Source: an uncultured Flavobacteriaceae bacterium (lineage in GTDB: Bacteria; Bacteroidota; Bacteroidia; Flavobacteriales; Flavobacteriaceae). From it: a DNA stretch of 64,000 nt. Position numbers and translations under genes: made by a program. Within the stretch, counting starts at the first letter, position 1; every line of letters begins with the position of its first letter. The notes beneath the pieces were generated by a model. The model worked only from the letters and a program-made list of their open reading frames with translations, ran no database searches and was not told the DNA's origin. Shown in pieces: positions 10,221-20,100 of this stretch. Location: assembly GCA_947503005.1 (NCBI GenBank), contig CANNCA010000002.1, positions 682,001-746,000 of the forward strand, written 5' to 3'.

Positions 10221-10895
10221 TAACGACTCCCCGTTCAAATTGGTCGTCAGAATATCGCTCATCAAGTTAAAAAAGGGACGAATTGCTTTGAACCGTGAAC
10301 TTACGTCATCAAAAAATTTAGGGGAAATAACCGCATCATCTGAAAATTCATGGGTAAAAACATAGGCTTTTTTTCGTAAAAGGCCAATGTTCGGGTGTTC
10401 TTTGTCAAAACCTTTGGGTGCCGTTTTGAGCTCCTCCCCTTTTAATTCTCCCCAAGCTTTTTTAAATGATTTTTCATTAATTGTATTTTCGAATTCCGTG
10501 GCATTTAATTCCAATTCCTTTCTGATACGGAGTAAATCCTCTTTATCAGGTTGCCAAAATCCACAGGCCATAAAACTTTCGTCGCCTGGTCGGATTCGCA
10601 AATAGTAACCCCCGCGCAATCTTGCACCAGAACGGGAGAAGGACCCAGCAAAATGATGTTGGTACGGTGTTTTGTCTTTAGAGAAACGTACATCCCTATA
10701 AATACGGAACATCTTCAGCTTTTCGATTTCATCGTGTGTGTTCAAATCTTCCATAAGATTGGTGTAAAATTCTTTGACTTCGGCTTCAATAGATTTAAAC
10801 TCCTTTTTATGCTCAGCGAACCATTCTCTATTATTGTTGTTCTTAAGACGATTAAGAAATTGAATGACTTCTTCAGTAATTATTGGTTTTGACAT
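10212..10895 (-). CDS. DUF2461 domain protein
   Basis: NREWFAEHKKEF...FRIYRDVRFSKDKTPYQHHFAGSF. Confidence 0.88.
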   Translation of the reverse strand: MSKPIITEEVIQFLNRLKNNNNREWFAEHKKEFKSIEAEVKEFYTNLMEDLNTHDEIEKLKMFRIYRDVRFSKDKTPYQHHFAGSFSRSGARLRGGYYLRIRPGDESFMACGFWQPDKEDLLRIRKELELNATEFENTINEKSFKKAWGELKGEELKTAPKGFDKEHPNIGLLRKKAYVFTHEFSDDAVISPKFFDDVSSRFKAIRPFFNLMSDILTTNLNGESLLD

Positions 10896-11035
10896 ACGGG
10901 CAAGATTTAATAGTGCATCTAAGATAATTTAAAATATCGTTTTAAAAATCAAAGCCATTTTAAGCAAAACTTAACCTTTTAAATCTATAGACTGATAGGT
11001 AAAAAAGTATTTTTGAAGTACAAACAACATGTTAT

Positions 11036-11830
11036 ATGGATAAAAAGAACATCGTCCACCAAATCATTCAGCACAAAAAGCAACCAAATCTGAGATATCA
11101 ACTGAAAGAAAGAACCGAGGTTTTTACCAACCTCTTGTTTTACACCCTTTTTGATATAGATACGGAAGTTGAAAGCAATTTGGATAAATTGGAACTTGAA
11201 TTTGACGCCTTGGTTGATTTGGCTTGTTGGGATACCGAAAAACCATGTAAAAAACTTTGGGAAAACTATGTGCAAAAACTTCCTGGTATTTTACGCAAAT
11301 TAAATCTTGATGCAGAAGCTACCGTGAATTGTGACCCCGCTTCCCTTTCCATCGAAGAAGTTTATATGGCATACCCAGGCTTTTATGCAATCGCGATTTA
11401 TCGGTTGGCCCATGAGCTCTATATGGAAGGTTTTCCTTTGGTTCCGAGATTGATGACCGAATATGCCCATCGTCAGACAGGGGTGGATATCAATCCCGGT
11501 GCGCAGATTGGAGATTCGTTTCACATAGACCATGGTACCGGTGTCGTCATTGGAGAAACAGCGATTATTAAAAATCATGTGAAAATATATCAGGGTGTTA
11601 CTTTAGGCGGATTATTTGTCGCGAAAAACCTTCAAAAAACAAAGCGTCATCCAACAATCGAAGACAATGTGACCATTTATGCAAATGCAACTATATTAGG
11701 TGGCGAAACCATTATTGGAGAAAATACGGTTATCGGAGGAAATGCTTGGTTGACAAAATCTGTACCCGCAAATTCGACCGTCTTTCATACTCCTGAAATA
11801 AAAATCAAACCCACAACAGATGTCTCATAG
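11036..11830 (+). CDS. cysE: Serine O-acetyltransferase
   Basis: GVDINPGAQIGDSFHIDHGTGVVIGETAIIKNHVKIYQGVTLGG left-handed beta-helix. Confidence 0.93.
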   Translation: MDKKNIVHQIIQHKKQPNLRYQLKERTEVFTNLLFYTLFDIDTEVESNLDKLELEFDALVDLACWDTEKPCKKLWENYVQKLPGILRKLNLDAEATVNCDPASLSIEEVYMAYPGFYAIAIYRLAHELYMEGFPLVPRLMTEYAHRQTGVDINPGAQIGDSFHIDHGTGVVIGETAIIKNHVKIYQGVTLGGLFVAKNLQKTKRHPTIEDNVTIYANATILGGETIIGENTVIGGNAWLTKSVPANSTVFHTPEIKIKPTTDVS

Positions 11831-12704
11831 TATCTTAGATTTAATTGGGAATACGCCAATGGTTGAGTCTCGTGTATTGAATACCAATCCCGGTGTTAAA
11901 CTACTTTTTAAGCTAGAGGGGCATAATCCCGGAGGTAGCGTAAAAGACCGCGCTGCTTACAATATGATTAAAAGTGGATTAGAACGTGGTGATTTTGATA
12001 AAAACTCAAAGCTGATTGAGGCAACAAGTGGAAATACAGGAATCGCCTTAGCCATGATAGCGGGCATTTATGGACTTAACATTGAATTGGTCATGCCTGA
12101 AAATTCTACCATTGAGCGTGTACAAACGATGCGAGCCTATGGCGCTAAAGTTACCCTCACCCCAGCAGATATTGGCATTGAAGGTGCTCGAGATTATGCT
12201 GAGAGCAAGGTAAAAGAAGAAGGTTACCTTATGATGAATCAATTTGCCAATGATGATAACTGGAAAGCTCATTATAAAACCACTGGACCCGAAATCTGGA
12301 GCGACACCAATGGGGAGATAACCCATTTTGTATCGGCAATGGGCACTACGGGGACTATAATGGGCACGTCTACCTATTTGAAAGAACAGAACCAAGCTAT
12401 TCAAATAGTTGGTGTGCAACCTAAGGATGGTTCAAAGATCCCCGGAATTCGTAAGTGGCCTGAAGAGTATCTTCCAAAAATATTCGATGCCAATAAAGTG
12501 GATACCGTATTGGAAGTCAGTGAAGAAGAAGCAATAGATATGGCTAGAAAATTAGCGAAGGAAGAAGGCATTTTCTCTGGTATGAGCAGTGGGGGCGCCG
12601 CAACAGCCGCCCTGCGGTTGGCCAACACGCTAGACCATGGTACCATTGTTTCCATTGTATGTGATAGAGGAGATCGTTACCTATCTTCCGGATTGTTCGA
12701 ATAG
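11820..12704 (+). CDS. cysM: Cysteine synthase (O-acetylserine sulfhydrylase)
   Basis: SHSILDLIGNTPMV...GGSVKDRAAYNMI...EATSGNTGIALA; 11-nt overlap with cysE. Confidence 0.93.
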   Translation: MSHSILDLIGNTPMVESRVLNTNPGVKLLFKLEGHNPGGSVKDRAAYNMIKSGLERGDFDKNSKLIEATSGNTGIALAMIAGIYGLNIELVMPENSTIERVQTMRAYGAKVTLTPADIGIEGARDYAESKVKEEGYLMMNQFANDDNWKAHYKTTGPEIWSDTNGEITHFVSAMGTTGTIMGTSTYLKEQNQAIQIVGVQPKDGSKIPGIRKWPEEYLPKIFDANKVDTVLEVSEEEAIDMARKLAKEEGIFSGMSSGGAATAALRLANTLDHGTIVSIVCDRGDRYLSSGLFE

Positions 12705-12711
12705 GGTTCTC

Positions 12712-13542
12712 TTATTCAAAAGCTTCTGACATACCCTCTTTAAAAACATCGAAATCTTGCAGGTAATTGTGACCACCCCCTTCAACGGTGTATAACTTTT
12801 TTACCGTCGTTTCGGGAATATCCTCATAAAGCTTCTTAGCAAATTCATATGGGATGACGCTGTCATCCGTACCATGAAAAATATAAATTGGGCAGTTGAC
12901 CTTCTGCAAATATTCATTTGAAGGAAAACGGAATTCCGATAGCCAATCCACAGGAAGAATCGGAAATCGGTGTTGGCCCAAGGAAACGGCGCTATAAAAT
13001 GGACTTTCTAAAATTAATTTTCTTGGGGAATTAGAAGCGGCGAGACCTGATGCGATTCCTGTCCCAAAAGAACGACCATAAAGTATAATATCTTCCTCAT
13101 CATATTTGGTAAGGGCATGGTTATAAAACAATTGGGCGTCTTTTTTTAAAGCATCCTCGCTTAGCTCCCCCGTGCTTTTTCCGTAAGTTCTGTAATCAAC
13201 CAAAATCGCATTATAGCCTTTTTGTTCGACGAGGTTAGCAACATGGTTCAGATGCGATATGTTTCCCGAATTACCATGAAAGTACAATACTACTCCCCTT
13301 GCACTATCTTGTTTGATGTGGACTGCATTCAGTTTGGCGCCGTCGTTAGTTGTTAAGTCGAACTCCTCGAATTCTTGACAAAACTCAAAGGTGTGGTTGA
13401 CAGGCATTTTCTGAGGGAAGAAAATTAATCGTTCTTGGAAGAAATAGGTTGAAATAACTAGAAGTAAATAAAGAATTGCAAGTACAATACTAATTTTTTT
13501 AAGCCTACGCATTTGTTCTTTTTGAGGAATGTTGAACATCAA
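12712..13542 (-). CDS. Alpha/beta hydrolase, membrane-anchored
   Basis: GVVLYFHGNSGNISH, LYGRSFGTGIA nucleophile elbow, HGTDDSVIPYEFAKKLY. Confidence 0.88.
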   Translation of the reverse strand: MMFNIPQKEQMRRLKKISIVLAILYLLLVISTYFFQERLIFFPQKMPVNHTFEFCQEFEEFDLTTNDGAKLNAVHIKQDSARGVVLYFHGNSGNISHLNHVANLVEQKGYNAILVDYRTYGKSTGELSEDALKKDAQLFYNHALTKYDEEDIILYGRSFGTGIASGLAASNSPRKLILESPFYSAVSLGQHRFPILPVDWLSEFRFPSNEYLQKVNCPIYIFHGTDDSVIPYEFAKKLYEDIPETTVKKLYTVEGGGHNYLQDFDVFKEGMSEAFE

Positions 13543-14374
13543 TACTTGAACCTGTCAAATTTACTACTTTGGGTTTTGAGTTAATAATTTCTTCAAGGAT
13601 TTTATGGTATGATTCAAAAGTGTTCAAATTTTTGTGTCCCCCTCCAATGATGGAATGTAAAGTGGTCAACTTGGATTTAATCTTCGATAGTTTTACGCTG
13701 GTCTTAAAAGGAATCAACTTATCGTCCGTACCGTGAATGATATGAACAGGACATTGTACATATTGCAACCATTTATACGTTGGCATCGGAAATTTAATCA
13801 ACAACGAAAGCGGCATAAAAGGAATATAGCGCTTGGCCACTTTACTCAAACTGTAATAGGGAGCATCAAGAATCAGCATTCTGGGCTGGTTCATTGAAGC
13901 CAATTTAGTAGCAAAACCAGATCCAAGCGATCGGCCGTATAAAATGATATATTTTTCAGGAACATTCTCCTTTATCTTATTATAGATTACCTGTAGGTCA
14001 CGCTTAACGGCTTTCTGCGTTCGTTTTCCAGTACTTTTCCCAAAACCACGGTAGTCGACCATTAGTACGTCATACCCATGTCGGGTGAAATCTACTGCGA
14101 ATTTTCCCCAACCTTTGATGCTTTTTGAGTTCCCTTTCAAGTAGAAAACCACTCCCTTCGGATTTTTGGATTTAAAGCGCAATCCATTGATAATAGCACC
14201 ATCACGTGTTTCTACATTGTATTCCTCGATTTCTTGGTTCTCGTAATAGAACTGAAAATCTTCAGGCAGTTTTTCAGGTTTGAACATCAAGTAATCCTGC
14301 AAGAAAAAAAGCAAGATGCTAATGACAATATAAATCGCCAAAAGCACTAATAAAATGTACGCCCAGTAAGGCAT
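13505..14374 (-). CDS. Alpha/beta hydrolase, tandem paralog
   Basis: GVVFYLKGNSKSIKGW, LYGRSLGSGFATKLA, HGTDDKLIPF. Confidence 0.88.
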   Translation of the reverse strand: MPYWAYILLVLLAIYIVISILLFFLQDYLMFKPEKLPEDFQFYYENQEIEEYNVETRDGAIINGLRFKSKNPKGVVFYLKGNSKSIKGWGKFAVDFTRHGYDVLMVDYRGFGKSTGKRTQKAVKRDLQVIYNKIKENVPEKYIILYGRSLGSGFATKLASMNQPRMLILDAPYYSLSKVAKRYIPFMPLSLLIKFPMPTYKWLQYVQCPVHIIHGTDDKLIPFKTSVKLSKIKSKLTTLHSIIGGGHKNLNTFESYHKILEEIINSKPKVVNLTGSSIDVQHSSKRTNA

Positions 14375-14444
14375 TTTGTTTGGTTTTCAAACAATGTACG
14401 AAAAATTTAGTCTTCACTATTCGATAGATAAAACTTGAACATTT

Positions 14445-15530
14445 TTATAACCAACGTTTTCTTTTGAAATAAACCATCATGCCGATAAAAAGAATAATCA
14501 TAACGCCCCAGACAACGAAATACCCATATTCAGTCTGTAGTTCAGGCATATTCTTAAAATTCATCCCGTATATACCGGCGACAAACGTAAGCGGAATAAA
14601 GATGGAAGCCATGATGGTAAGCACCTTCATCACCTCGTTCATTTTATTGCTCATATTGCTCATATACATTTCCATCAAGCTCATTGACATTTCTCTATAA
14701 ACCTGTAACGTTTCATTAATTTCGGTGCAATGATCATGTACGTCCCGAAGAAACAGTTTAGTATCTCTTGAAATCAATTGGTTTTCGGTATCGATTAGGC
14801 GACTTATCAATTCCTTCACAGGAAAAACATACCGTCGTATTTTTAAGATATCTTTTTTTAACTGTTGAATTTTTTGGGCCACATTCGGGCTCGGGTCGTT
14901 ATAAACCTCCTCTTCTAATACTTCCATACGGTGGTTAATGCTTTCTAACACCACGAAATAGTTATCTATAATGGCATCTAACAAGGCAAAGAATAAATAA
15001 TCACTAGTTCTTGAACGAATACGGCCAAGTCCGTTAATTAAACGGTTTCTCACCCCTTCGAAAACGTCTTCCTTTACTTCTTGAAAAACCAAAACGCAGT
15101 TTTCAAAAAGAACAAGAGCAACATGTTCATTTACCAATTCATTAGAATTTGACAAATATAACATCTTGAAAACACCAAAAATATAATCCTCGTACTCATC
15201 AATTTTGGGGCGTTGTTGGGTATTAATTGCGTCTTCCAGTAATAATGGATTCAATCCAAACTTTTGTCCTAGATCCGCTATGAACAATTCGTCGCTGATG
15301 CCCACCACATCAATCCAAGAAGTGGAAACTGAGTCTTTATAGCTTAATATTTCTTCTGTAGTCTTGGGGTAGTATTCATAAACCTCCTCCGGAGAATAAT
15401 CTAATACATTAACACTACTATCAGTTTTTTCCCGGCGACCTAGATACGTTATCGTACCTGGAGCCTTGCCAATTTTTCTCCTAGCCCGAGATACTTTTGG
15501 TTTTTCCTGTGTAGTTGATTTTCTTTTCAT
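14445..15530 (-). CDS. corA: CorA-family magnesium/cobalt transporter
   Basis: C-terminal FVAGIYGMNFKNMPEL (GMN motif) and two terminal TM helices. Confidence 0.93.
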   Translation of the reverse strand: MKRKSTTQEKPKVSRARRKIGKAPGTITYLGRREKTDSSVNVLDYSPEEVYEYYPKTTEEILSYKDSVSTSWIDVVGISDELFIADLGQKFGLNPLLLEDAINTQQRPKIDEYEDYIFGVFKMLYLSNSNELVNEHVALVLFENCVLVFQEVKEDVFEGVRNRLINGLGRIRSRTSDYLFFALLDAIIDNYFVVLESINHRMEVLEEEVYNDPSPNVAQKIQQLKKDILKIRRYVFPVKELISRLIDTENQLISRDTKLFLRDVHDHCTEINETLQVYREMSMSLMEMYMSNMSNKMNEVMKVLTIMASIFIPLTFVAGIYGMNFKNMPELQTEYGYFVVWGVMIILFIGMMVYFKRKRWL

Positions 15531-15577
15531 AGAACATTGAGAAGTACCTAAAGATACTAAAAGTTACACGTGTTGAA

Positions 15578-16363
15578 TTATTTGAACTCTAATTTGTTCA
15601 GCATGAGCCCTGAGCCAGGCGCGACATAGTTAAGTTGCGTATCCGTATTCTCCAGAAGGGATTCGCGAACTTGCTGAAGAGAAAGTTCACTTTTTCCTAC
15701 TTGAATAAGAGCCCCCATTATCATTCGAACTTGATAGCGCATGAATCCCTCTGATTTAACATGCAAAGCATAGCTTTTCTCAGGAAAGAAATTTGCCTTA
15801 AGAATCTTATTATCCAGTATCTCACAACTCTTAACTTTTCTATGGGATATAGTGTTCTCTTGAATTCTAGCAGTATAGGAAGAAAAATTATGTACTCCCT
15901 CGAACAGTTTGGCTGCTTTTTTCATTAGTTCAATATCTAAATCCTCTAGGATATTTGCTAAAAACGGGGCAGAAAACGGGTGATTTTTTTCCCCAAAGGA
16001 AAACAAGTATACGTACTCCTTTAATTTACTGCTTTGAATAATGTTGAAATCTTTCGTGATTTCCGATATTGAGAGGGCTCTAATATCTGGTGGAAGATTT
16101 TTATTAAATTTCTTTAGAAATAACTGGGTATCTAAAATAGGGTGATTTTGAACAAAAAGTTCGAAAGCGGCATCGAGAGCGGAGACTTTTGCATCGGTAC
16201 GGCCTGCACCTAGAATCTTCAGCTTCCTATTGGGCAACACAAACTTCAATGTTTTAACAATCATCTGCTCAATCGTCCTTTGATTGGGCTGTTTTTGCCA
16301 GCCACTATAACGAAAACCCAAAAATTGTATTCGTATTAGGTAACAAAAGCGTACTTCTTGCAT
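15578..16363 (-). CDS. TruA-like tRNA pseudouridine synthase
   Basis: YSGWQKQPNQRTIE...GAGRTDAKVSAL...EGFMRYQVRMIMGAL. Confidence 0.88.
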   Translation of the reverse strand: MQEVRFCYLIRIQFLGFRYSGWQKQPNQRTIEQMIVKTLKFVLPNRKLKILGAGRTDAKVSALDAAFELFVQNHPILDTQLFLKKFNKNLPPDIRALSISEITKDFNIIQSSKLKEYVYLFSFGEKNHPFSAPFLANILEDLDIELMKKAAKLFEGVHNFSSYTARIQENTISHRKVKSCEILDNKILKANFFPEKSYALHVKSEGFMRYQVRMIMGALIQVGKSELSLQQVRESLLENTDTQLNYVAPGSGLMLNKLEFK

Positions 16364-16495
16364 AGTCTATACTTTGAACCCTAAATGTAAGTCATCGCTC
16401 AGAATTGATACGATTGTCACACAAGAAAATTTTTGTCACATTAAACCAATGTATTTTTTTCGTAATTTGACACTTCAACCAATAACCATCTTAAA

Positions 16496-16936
16496 ATGAA
16501 CAGTCAATCAAGAATCACCCCGACCATATGGTTTTGGATTTTAGCCATATTAGGTTTATTATGGAATCTTATGGGCGTATATGCTTACCTGATAGATGCC
16601 TATGAGAAAGATGTGTCAATGGCAGCATATACAGAGGCTCAAAAAGAAATTTTTATCAACCAGCCAACTTGGTTGACCGCAGCGTATGCCATTGCCGTTT
16701 TTGGTGGAGCACTAGGGTGTATCGCATTATTGATTCGAAAAAAATGGGCGACACCGCTATTTTTGATTTCCCTGATTGCAGTAATAGCAAGAACCAGTTA
16801 TTATTTTTTTATGACAAATTCGACAGAGGTTTTCGATATAGTTCCGGGCACTATTTTGCCCATCGCTGTTATAATTATAGGAGCGCTATTATATATCTTC
16901 TCCAAAATAGCCACCGAGCGTAGATGGATAACTTGA
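16496..16936 (+). CDS. Hypothetical membrane protein
   Basis: Four predicted hydrophobic segments. Confidence 0.75.
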   Translation: MNSQSRITPTIWFWILAILGLLWNLMGVYAYLIDAYEKDVSMAAYTEAQKEIFINQPTWLTAAYAIAVFGGALGCIALLIRKKWATPLFLISLIAVIARTSYYFFMTNSTEVFDIVPGTILPIAVIIIGALLYIFSKIATERRWIT

Positions 16937-17123
16937 GATATTGTTATAGTATGTTGAAATTGTAACGAAACAGGATTTATGTAACTTGAAAATCTAATCT
17001 CACCACTGTTTCTAAGCATTACCCAACATTAGGTGCGCTTCATCGAATTTTTTAAATAAACGAAGTGGACAATCGTTCTAAATAACCAGAACTGGTTCCC
17101 CAAAGGCCAGAAAGCAATTTATC

Positions 17124-17603
17124 ATGCAGGCAATTTTGAAAATATTCACTTTAAAGCGCAGTTATATCCTATCTGCTCTTATTATTCTTATACTAGTCAT
17201 TTTTAACTTTTATGGGCCCTATACAGGTAAGTTTTACTTTTTTAAATTGGATAATTACATTTTTCCCGTTTTGACTTTAGTTCACATCGTGTATTTGTAT
17301 GTGCTATGGTTCAAAATCAAAGAAGATGAATTAACAGATCCTCAAATGCGAAATTTAGAATACGCATTGTATGTTATTTCAATAGTTTACGTTTATAAAG
17401 CTTGTGAAAGTATTTATGTTCTAACAACCTATAGCGAATATGAAGATCACTTGTTACCAAGTGCATTTTTATTGATTGGTATTTCATTAGTGGTGCTTCA
17501 TCTAATCTTTTTAGGATTAACTTTATTAACGTTTAGATATCGCAAACATAGAGTCGGAGATTATAAGTTTAATGACATGGATCATATCGATTCGTGGGAA
17601 TGA
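17124..17603 (+). CDS. Hypothetical membrane protein
   Basis: Four hydrophobic segments; flanked by a conserved upstream motif and a strong terminator. Confidence 0.7.
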   Translation: MQAILKIFTLKRSYILSALIILILVIFNFYGPYTGKFYFFKLDNYIFPVLTLVHIVYLYVLWFKIKEDELTDPQMRNLEYALYVISIVYVYKACESIYVLTTYSEYEDHLLPSAFLLIGISLVVLHLIFLGLTLLTFRYRKHRVGDYKFNDMDHIDSWE

Positions 17604-17644
17604 AAAAATAAGAGAATTACAATATTAAAGTGTTATGGCAAACC

Positions 17645-17679
17645 AAAAGGCCTAAGAAAATTCTCTTAGGCCTTTTTTC
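17645..17679. terminator. Bidirectional terminator between convergent genes
   Basis: Perfect 13-bp stem AAAAGGCCTAAGA / TCTTAGGCCTTTT with A- and T-runs on the two sides. Confidence 0.85.
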
Positions 17680-17700
17680 ATAAACAACAAGGAATTCAAA

Positions 17701-20100
17701 TTATCTAATGATTACTTTTTTAGTTGTAACGTTGGTTCCATCGTTTACGCTAACCAAGTATATTCCGCTAGGAATACCCCTAACATCAAAGGATAGTCCT
17801 TCTTCATTATTTCTTCTCATTTTTTTTGTAATATCATTACCACCGAAATCAAAAAGTGAAACTTTGACCTTTCTAACATCAGTAGATCCAACTGAAATGT
17901 TCAACTTGTCCGACGAAGGGTTTGGAAACAAACTTACCGAAGTTTTACCACTCACAGGTACAGTACGAACGACCTCAACGGGATTCGACAAATCAAAACA
18001 ACCCATCAGATTATGAGCGTTCAAATCCATCTCGGCACCTACTAGTCCATCTTCGTATCTCAAATACCAAATCAAACAAGTACCGGCACCAGCACCGTCG
18101 AAGTTCACACCTTCTACGGCTTCCATCGTTGGTGGAAGTCCGAGGATTTTACCTTGGTCGTCGGTAATCACGAATGTACTATTGGTTCCCGTGCGATCCC
18201 CTTCTAAAGAAAGTCCAGATACCATATCAGGTGCCCCATCAACGTTGAAGGCAAACGGCCCACCGAGCAGTTCGCCAGCTTCCGGCTGGTTTCTCGTCAC
18301 TGTTACATAGTCATCCGAAAAATCATAGGTCCCTACAAGATCCGTCATGGCATTGTTTCCGACTTCCAATCCTGTCAGACCATCTGCATAAGCAAGGTTC
18401 CATATTAAACAGGTTCCTGCTCCCGCACCATCGAAATTCACGGCTTCCGCTGTAGGTGGGAGTCCTAAAATCTCCCCTGCTGTAGAGGTAACGACCCATT
18501 GCATATTCGGGCCTACTGCATTTTCGGCACTAACGTTGCTAACATGGTCAGCCACTCCGTCACCAACGCAAAATGAATAATCATCCTCCGACAAGGTTCC
18601 TCCATTAACGGCAACTGCATCTGTACGTACTACCTCAACAGGATTCGACAAATCGAAACAGCCCATAAGATCATTCGCATTAAGGCCCATCTCGGCACCT
18701 ATTAACCCATCCTCATATCTCAAATACCAAATCAAACATGTACCGGCACCTGCACCATCGAAGTTTACACCTTCTACTGCTTCCAGTGTTGGCGGCAATC
18801 CTAAAATTTTTCCTTGATCGTCAGTGATTACCCAGCTGCTGTTAGTGCCGGAGCGTTCGCCATCAAGTGAGAGACCATTTACCATATCAGGAGTACCGTC
18901 AACATCAAATGAAAATGGACCACCTAACAGCTCTCCGGCTTCGGGTTTACTTCTGGTAACGGTGACATAGTCTTTCGAGAAGTCATGCGTGCCTTCTAGG
19001 TCGGCCACATTTTTACCTCCTTCCAATCCTTCAAGTCCGTCCGCATAAGATAGATACCAAATCAAGCATACGCCTGCCCCAGCCTCATCAAAGTTGACAG
19101 CTTCGGGTGTCGGTGGAAGCCCTAGGATGACTCCTTCTGGGGAGGTAACCACCCACTGACCATTGGGGCCACTTGCCCCTTCAACGCTCACTTTTGATAC
19201 ATGGTCGGCGGTTCCATCAACACAAAAATAAAAATCATCTTCGTTGAGGGAGCCGCCCTCTACGGTTACAGTTTGTGTACGTACCACTTCAACAGGGTTC
19301 GACAAATCATAACAACCCATTAGGTCATTCGCGTTTAATCCCATCTTTGCACCTACCAAGCCATCTTCATATCTTAAATACCAAATCAAACATGTACCAG
19401 TACCAGCACCGTCGAAGTTCACACCTTCTACGGCTTCCATCGTTGGTGGAAGTCCGAGGATTTTACCTTGGTCGTCGGTAATCACGAATGTACTATTGGT
19501 TCCCGTGCGATCCCCTTCTAAAGAAAGTCCAGATACCATATCAGGTGCCCCATCAACGTTGAAGGCAAACGGCCCACCGAGCAGTTCGCCAGCTTCCGGC
19601 TGGTTTCTCGTCACTGTTACATAGTCATCCGAAAAATCATAGGTCCCTACAAGATCCGTCATGGCATTGTTTCCGACTTCCAATCCTGTCAGACCATCTG
19701 CATAAGCAAGGTTCCATATTAAACAGGTTCCTGCTCCCGCACCTTCGAAATTCACGGCTTCCGCTGTAGGTGGGAGTCCTAAAATCTCCCCTGCTGTAGA
19801 GGTAACGACCCATTGCATATTCGGGCCTACTGCATTTTCGGCACTAACGTTGCTAACATGGTCAGCCACTCCGTCACCAACGCAAAATGAATAATCATCC
19901 TCCGACAAGGTTCCGCCATTGATTTCTTCCTCTTCAATTGCCCCAACCGAGGCAACAGTGTTCGCCATTGTCATATTTGGCGAGAAGGTCATTAAAAGCA
20001 GCAATAGTGCTCCGCTCCATTCAAATCGGATTAATCCGTTGTTCGAATTATTAAAATAGTGTAATGCTCTTTTCATAGTTTTAATTTTTAGATTATACAC
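17701..20100 (-). CDS. Secreted repeat protein with type IX secretion sorting domain; likely start Met9 (about 20076)
   Basis: Six alternating ~110-aa repeats (ILGLPPTxEAVNFxGAGxGTCLIWxLxYxDGL) followed by T9SS type A CTD (VSLFPNPSSDKLNI...GIPSGIYLVSVNDGTNVTTKKVIIR). Confidence 0.88.
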   Translation of the reverse strand: MYNLKIKTMKRALHYFNNSNNGLIRFEWSGALLLLLMTFSPNMTMANTVASVGAIEEEEINGGTLSEDDYSFCVGDGVADHVSNVSAENAVGPNMQWVVTSTAGEILGLPPTAEAVNFEGAGAGTCLIWNLAYADGLTGLEVGNNAMTDLVGTYDFSDDYVTVTRNQPEAGELLGGPFAFNVDGAPDMVSGLSLEGDRTGTNSTFVITDDQGKILGLPPTMEAVEGVNFDGAGTGTCLIWYLRYEDGLVGAKMGLNANDLMGCYDLSNPVEVVRTQTVTVEGGSLNEDDFYFCVDGTADHVSKVSVEGASGPNGQWVVTSPEGVILGLPPTPEAVNFDEAGAGVCLIWYLSYADGLEGLEGGKNVADLEGTHDFSKDYVTVTRSKPEAGELLGGPFSFDVDGTPDMVNGLSLDGERSGTNSSWVITDDQGKILGLPPTLEAVEGVNFDGAGAGTCLIWYLRYEDGLIGAEMGLNANDLMGCFDLSNPVEVVRTDAVAVNGGTLSEDDYSFCVGDGVADHVSNVSAENAVGPNMQWVVTSTAGEILGLPPTAEAVNFDGAGAGTCLIWNLAYADGLTGLEVGNNAMTDLVGTYDFSDDYVTVTRNQPEAGELLGGPFAFNVDGAPDMVSGLSLEGDRTGTNSTFVITDDQGKILGLPPTMEAVEGVNFDGAGAGTCLIWYLRYEDGLVGAEMDLNAHNLMGCFDLSNPVEVVRTVPVSGKTSVSLFPNPSSDKLNISVGSTDVRKVKVSLFDFGGNDITKKMRRNNEEGLSFDVRGIPSGIYLVSVNDGTNVTTKKVIIR
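18088..18600. repeat. Intragenic repeat copy near the 3' end of the T9SS gene
   Basis: Identical to 19402-19914 except position 18430 (a) vs 19744 (t), read by direct comparison. Confidence 0.95.
19402..19914. repeat. Intragenic repeat copy near the 5' end of the T9SS gene
   Basis: 513 bp, one mismatch to 18088-18600; offset 1314 bp = 2 x 657 bp. Confidence 0.95.

Noticed and set aside
10551-10892. 113-aa plus-strand ORF opposite the DUF2461 gene
   Set aside because: Antisense shadow ORF; the DUF2461 frame has clear family motifs.
19275-19481. Similar small plus ORFs at 17922-18167 and 19275-19481 sharing SSHLLRLPSLVEVRGFYLGRR
   Set aside because: Their similarity only reflects the DNA-level repeat of the T9SS gene on the other strand.
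17701-20100. Possible CRISPR-like periodic repeat
   Set aside because: The periodicity is a 657-bp protein-coding repeat in frame, not short direct repeats with spacers.
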